64,000 bases of DNA from Pholis gunnellus (lineage: Eukaryota; Chordata; Actinopteri; Perciformes; Pholidae). The stretch covers positions 4,802,732 to 4,866,731 of the forward strand of contig OU342812.1 of assembly GCA_910591455.2 (NCBI GenBank), read 5' to 3'. Made by a program: the position numbers and the translations under genes. Of this stretch, positions 63,769 through 64,000 are shown one piece after another; position 1 is the first letter of the stretch; each line of letters starts with the position of its first letter. The notes below the pieces were generated by a model that was not told the origin of the DNA, ran no database searches, and worked only from the letters and a program-made list of their open reading frames with translations.

Positions 63769-64000
63769 GAAATGCGCATCGCATGCTGGGGCGAAATATA
63801 ACAACACGAGAGAGGCCGGTGTATGTGATTTGGCAGGTTATAATGGGAATGTAAGCAGAGCAGTGGAAGTCTCTGAAGGATCAGACCGTGGAAGAATAAT
63901 CAGAAGGATTGAAAAAGTCATGTGCTTCAGCTCAACTGTCACCTCTGGCCCTGGATCAACTCCCCCCCCCAACACCACCTCCACCTCTACATCTTGTGTT

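Larger units (their letters stand above)
59201..64000. other. Upstream region of the ataxin-1-like gene, block 5
   Basis: Non-coding. It contains a family B fragment (60600-60890), a GT run near 61434-61460, a short gggaat tandem at about 62866-62884 and a GA run near the right end. Segments 60100-60290 and 62580-62720 are repeat-free with TAAT-type motifs. No exon recognised. Confidence 0.4.

Overview
The window is vertebrate nuclear DNA, most likely from a ray-finned (teleost) fish. It has compact multi-exon genes with GT-AG introns, very many CA/GT and CT/GA microsatellites, and typical teleost dispersed repeats. It also carries irf10, a gene I recall as kept in fish and birds but lost from human and mouse. 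No bacterial, plasmid or viral gene set is present. Most long open frames are microsatellite translations or chance frames.

Three protein-coding genes can be read exon by exon, all in roughly the left half. (1) bmp7, plus strand: exons 2-7 lie at 13041-19776. They encode most of the TGF-beta propeptide, a furin-type site and the complete seven-cysteine ligand domain. Exon 1 (signal peptide and start) is not found and should lie left of base 1, so positions 1-13040 are read as intron 1. (2) irf10, plus strand: eight coding exons at 22624-27755 give a complete 402-residue protein with a five-tryptophan DNA-binding domain and an IRF association domain. A GAS-like site and two ISRE-type GAAANNGAAA sites sit 270-320 bp upstream of its ATG. 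(3) An ataxin-1 family gene, minus strand: two coding exons at 33742-32162 and 31884-31411 give a 684-residue protein. It has the AXH domain split over the two exons and the C-terminal RKRRWSAP motif of ATXN1, but no polyglutamine tract. irf10 and the ataxin-1-like gene converge, with their stop codons about 3.7 kb apart.

From about 33.9 kb to the right end (30 kb) I find no intact coding gene. By analogy with ATXN1, whose coding exons follow several non-coding exons and long introns, this is probably the 5' side of the ataxin-1-like gene. It holds microsatellites, repeat copies, stretches of balanced composition that could be conserved non-coding elements, one exon-like THAP zinc-finger fragment on the plus strand (50107-50234) and a 16-bp perfect inverted repeat (52934-53008).

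The gene set is informative as a block. BMP7-class, IRF4/8/10-class and ATXN1-class genes together echo human 6p22-p25 (IRF4, BMP6, ATXN1), which suggests a piece of a whole-genome-duplication paralogon. The genes are not an operon: one encodes a secreted morphogen, one an interferon-pathway transcription factor and one a nuclear corepressor. I found no clear sign of a previously undescribed system. The most useful leads are the paralogon, the irf10 promoter, the unusual ataxin-1-like protein and the THAP relic.
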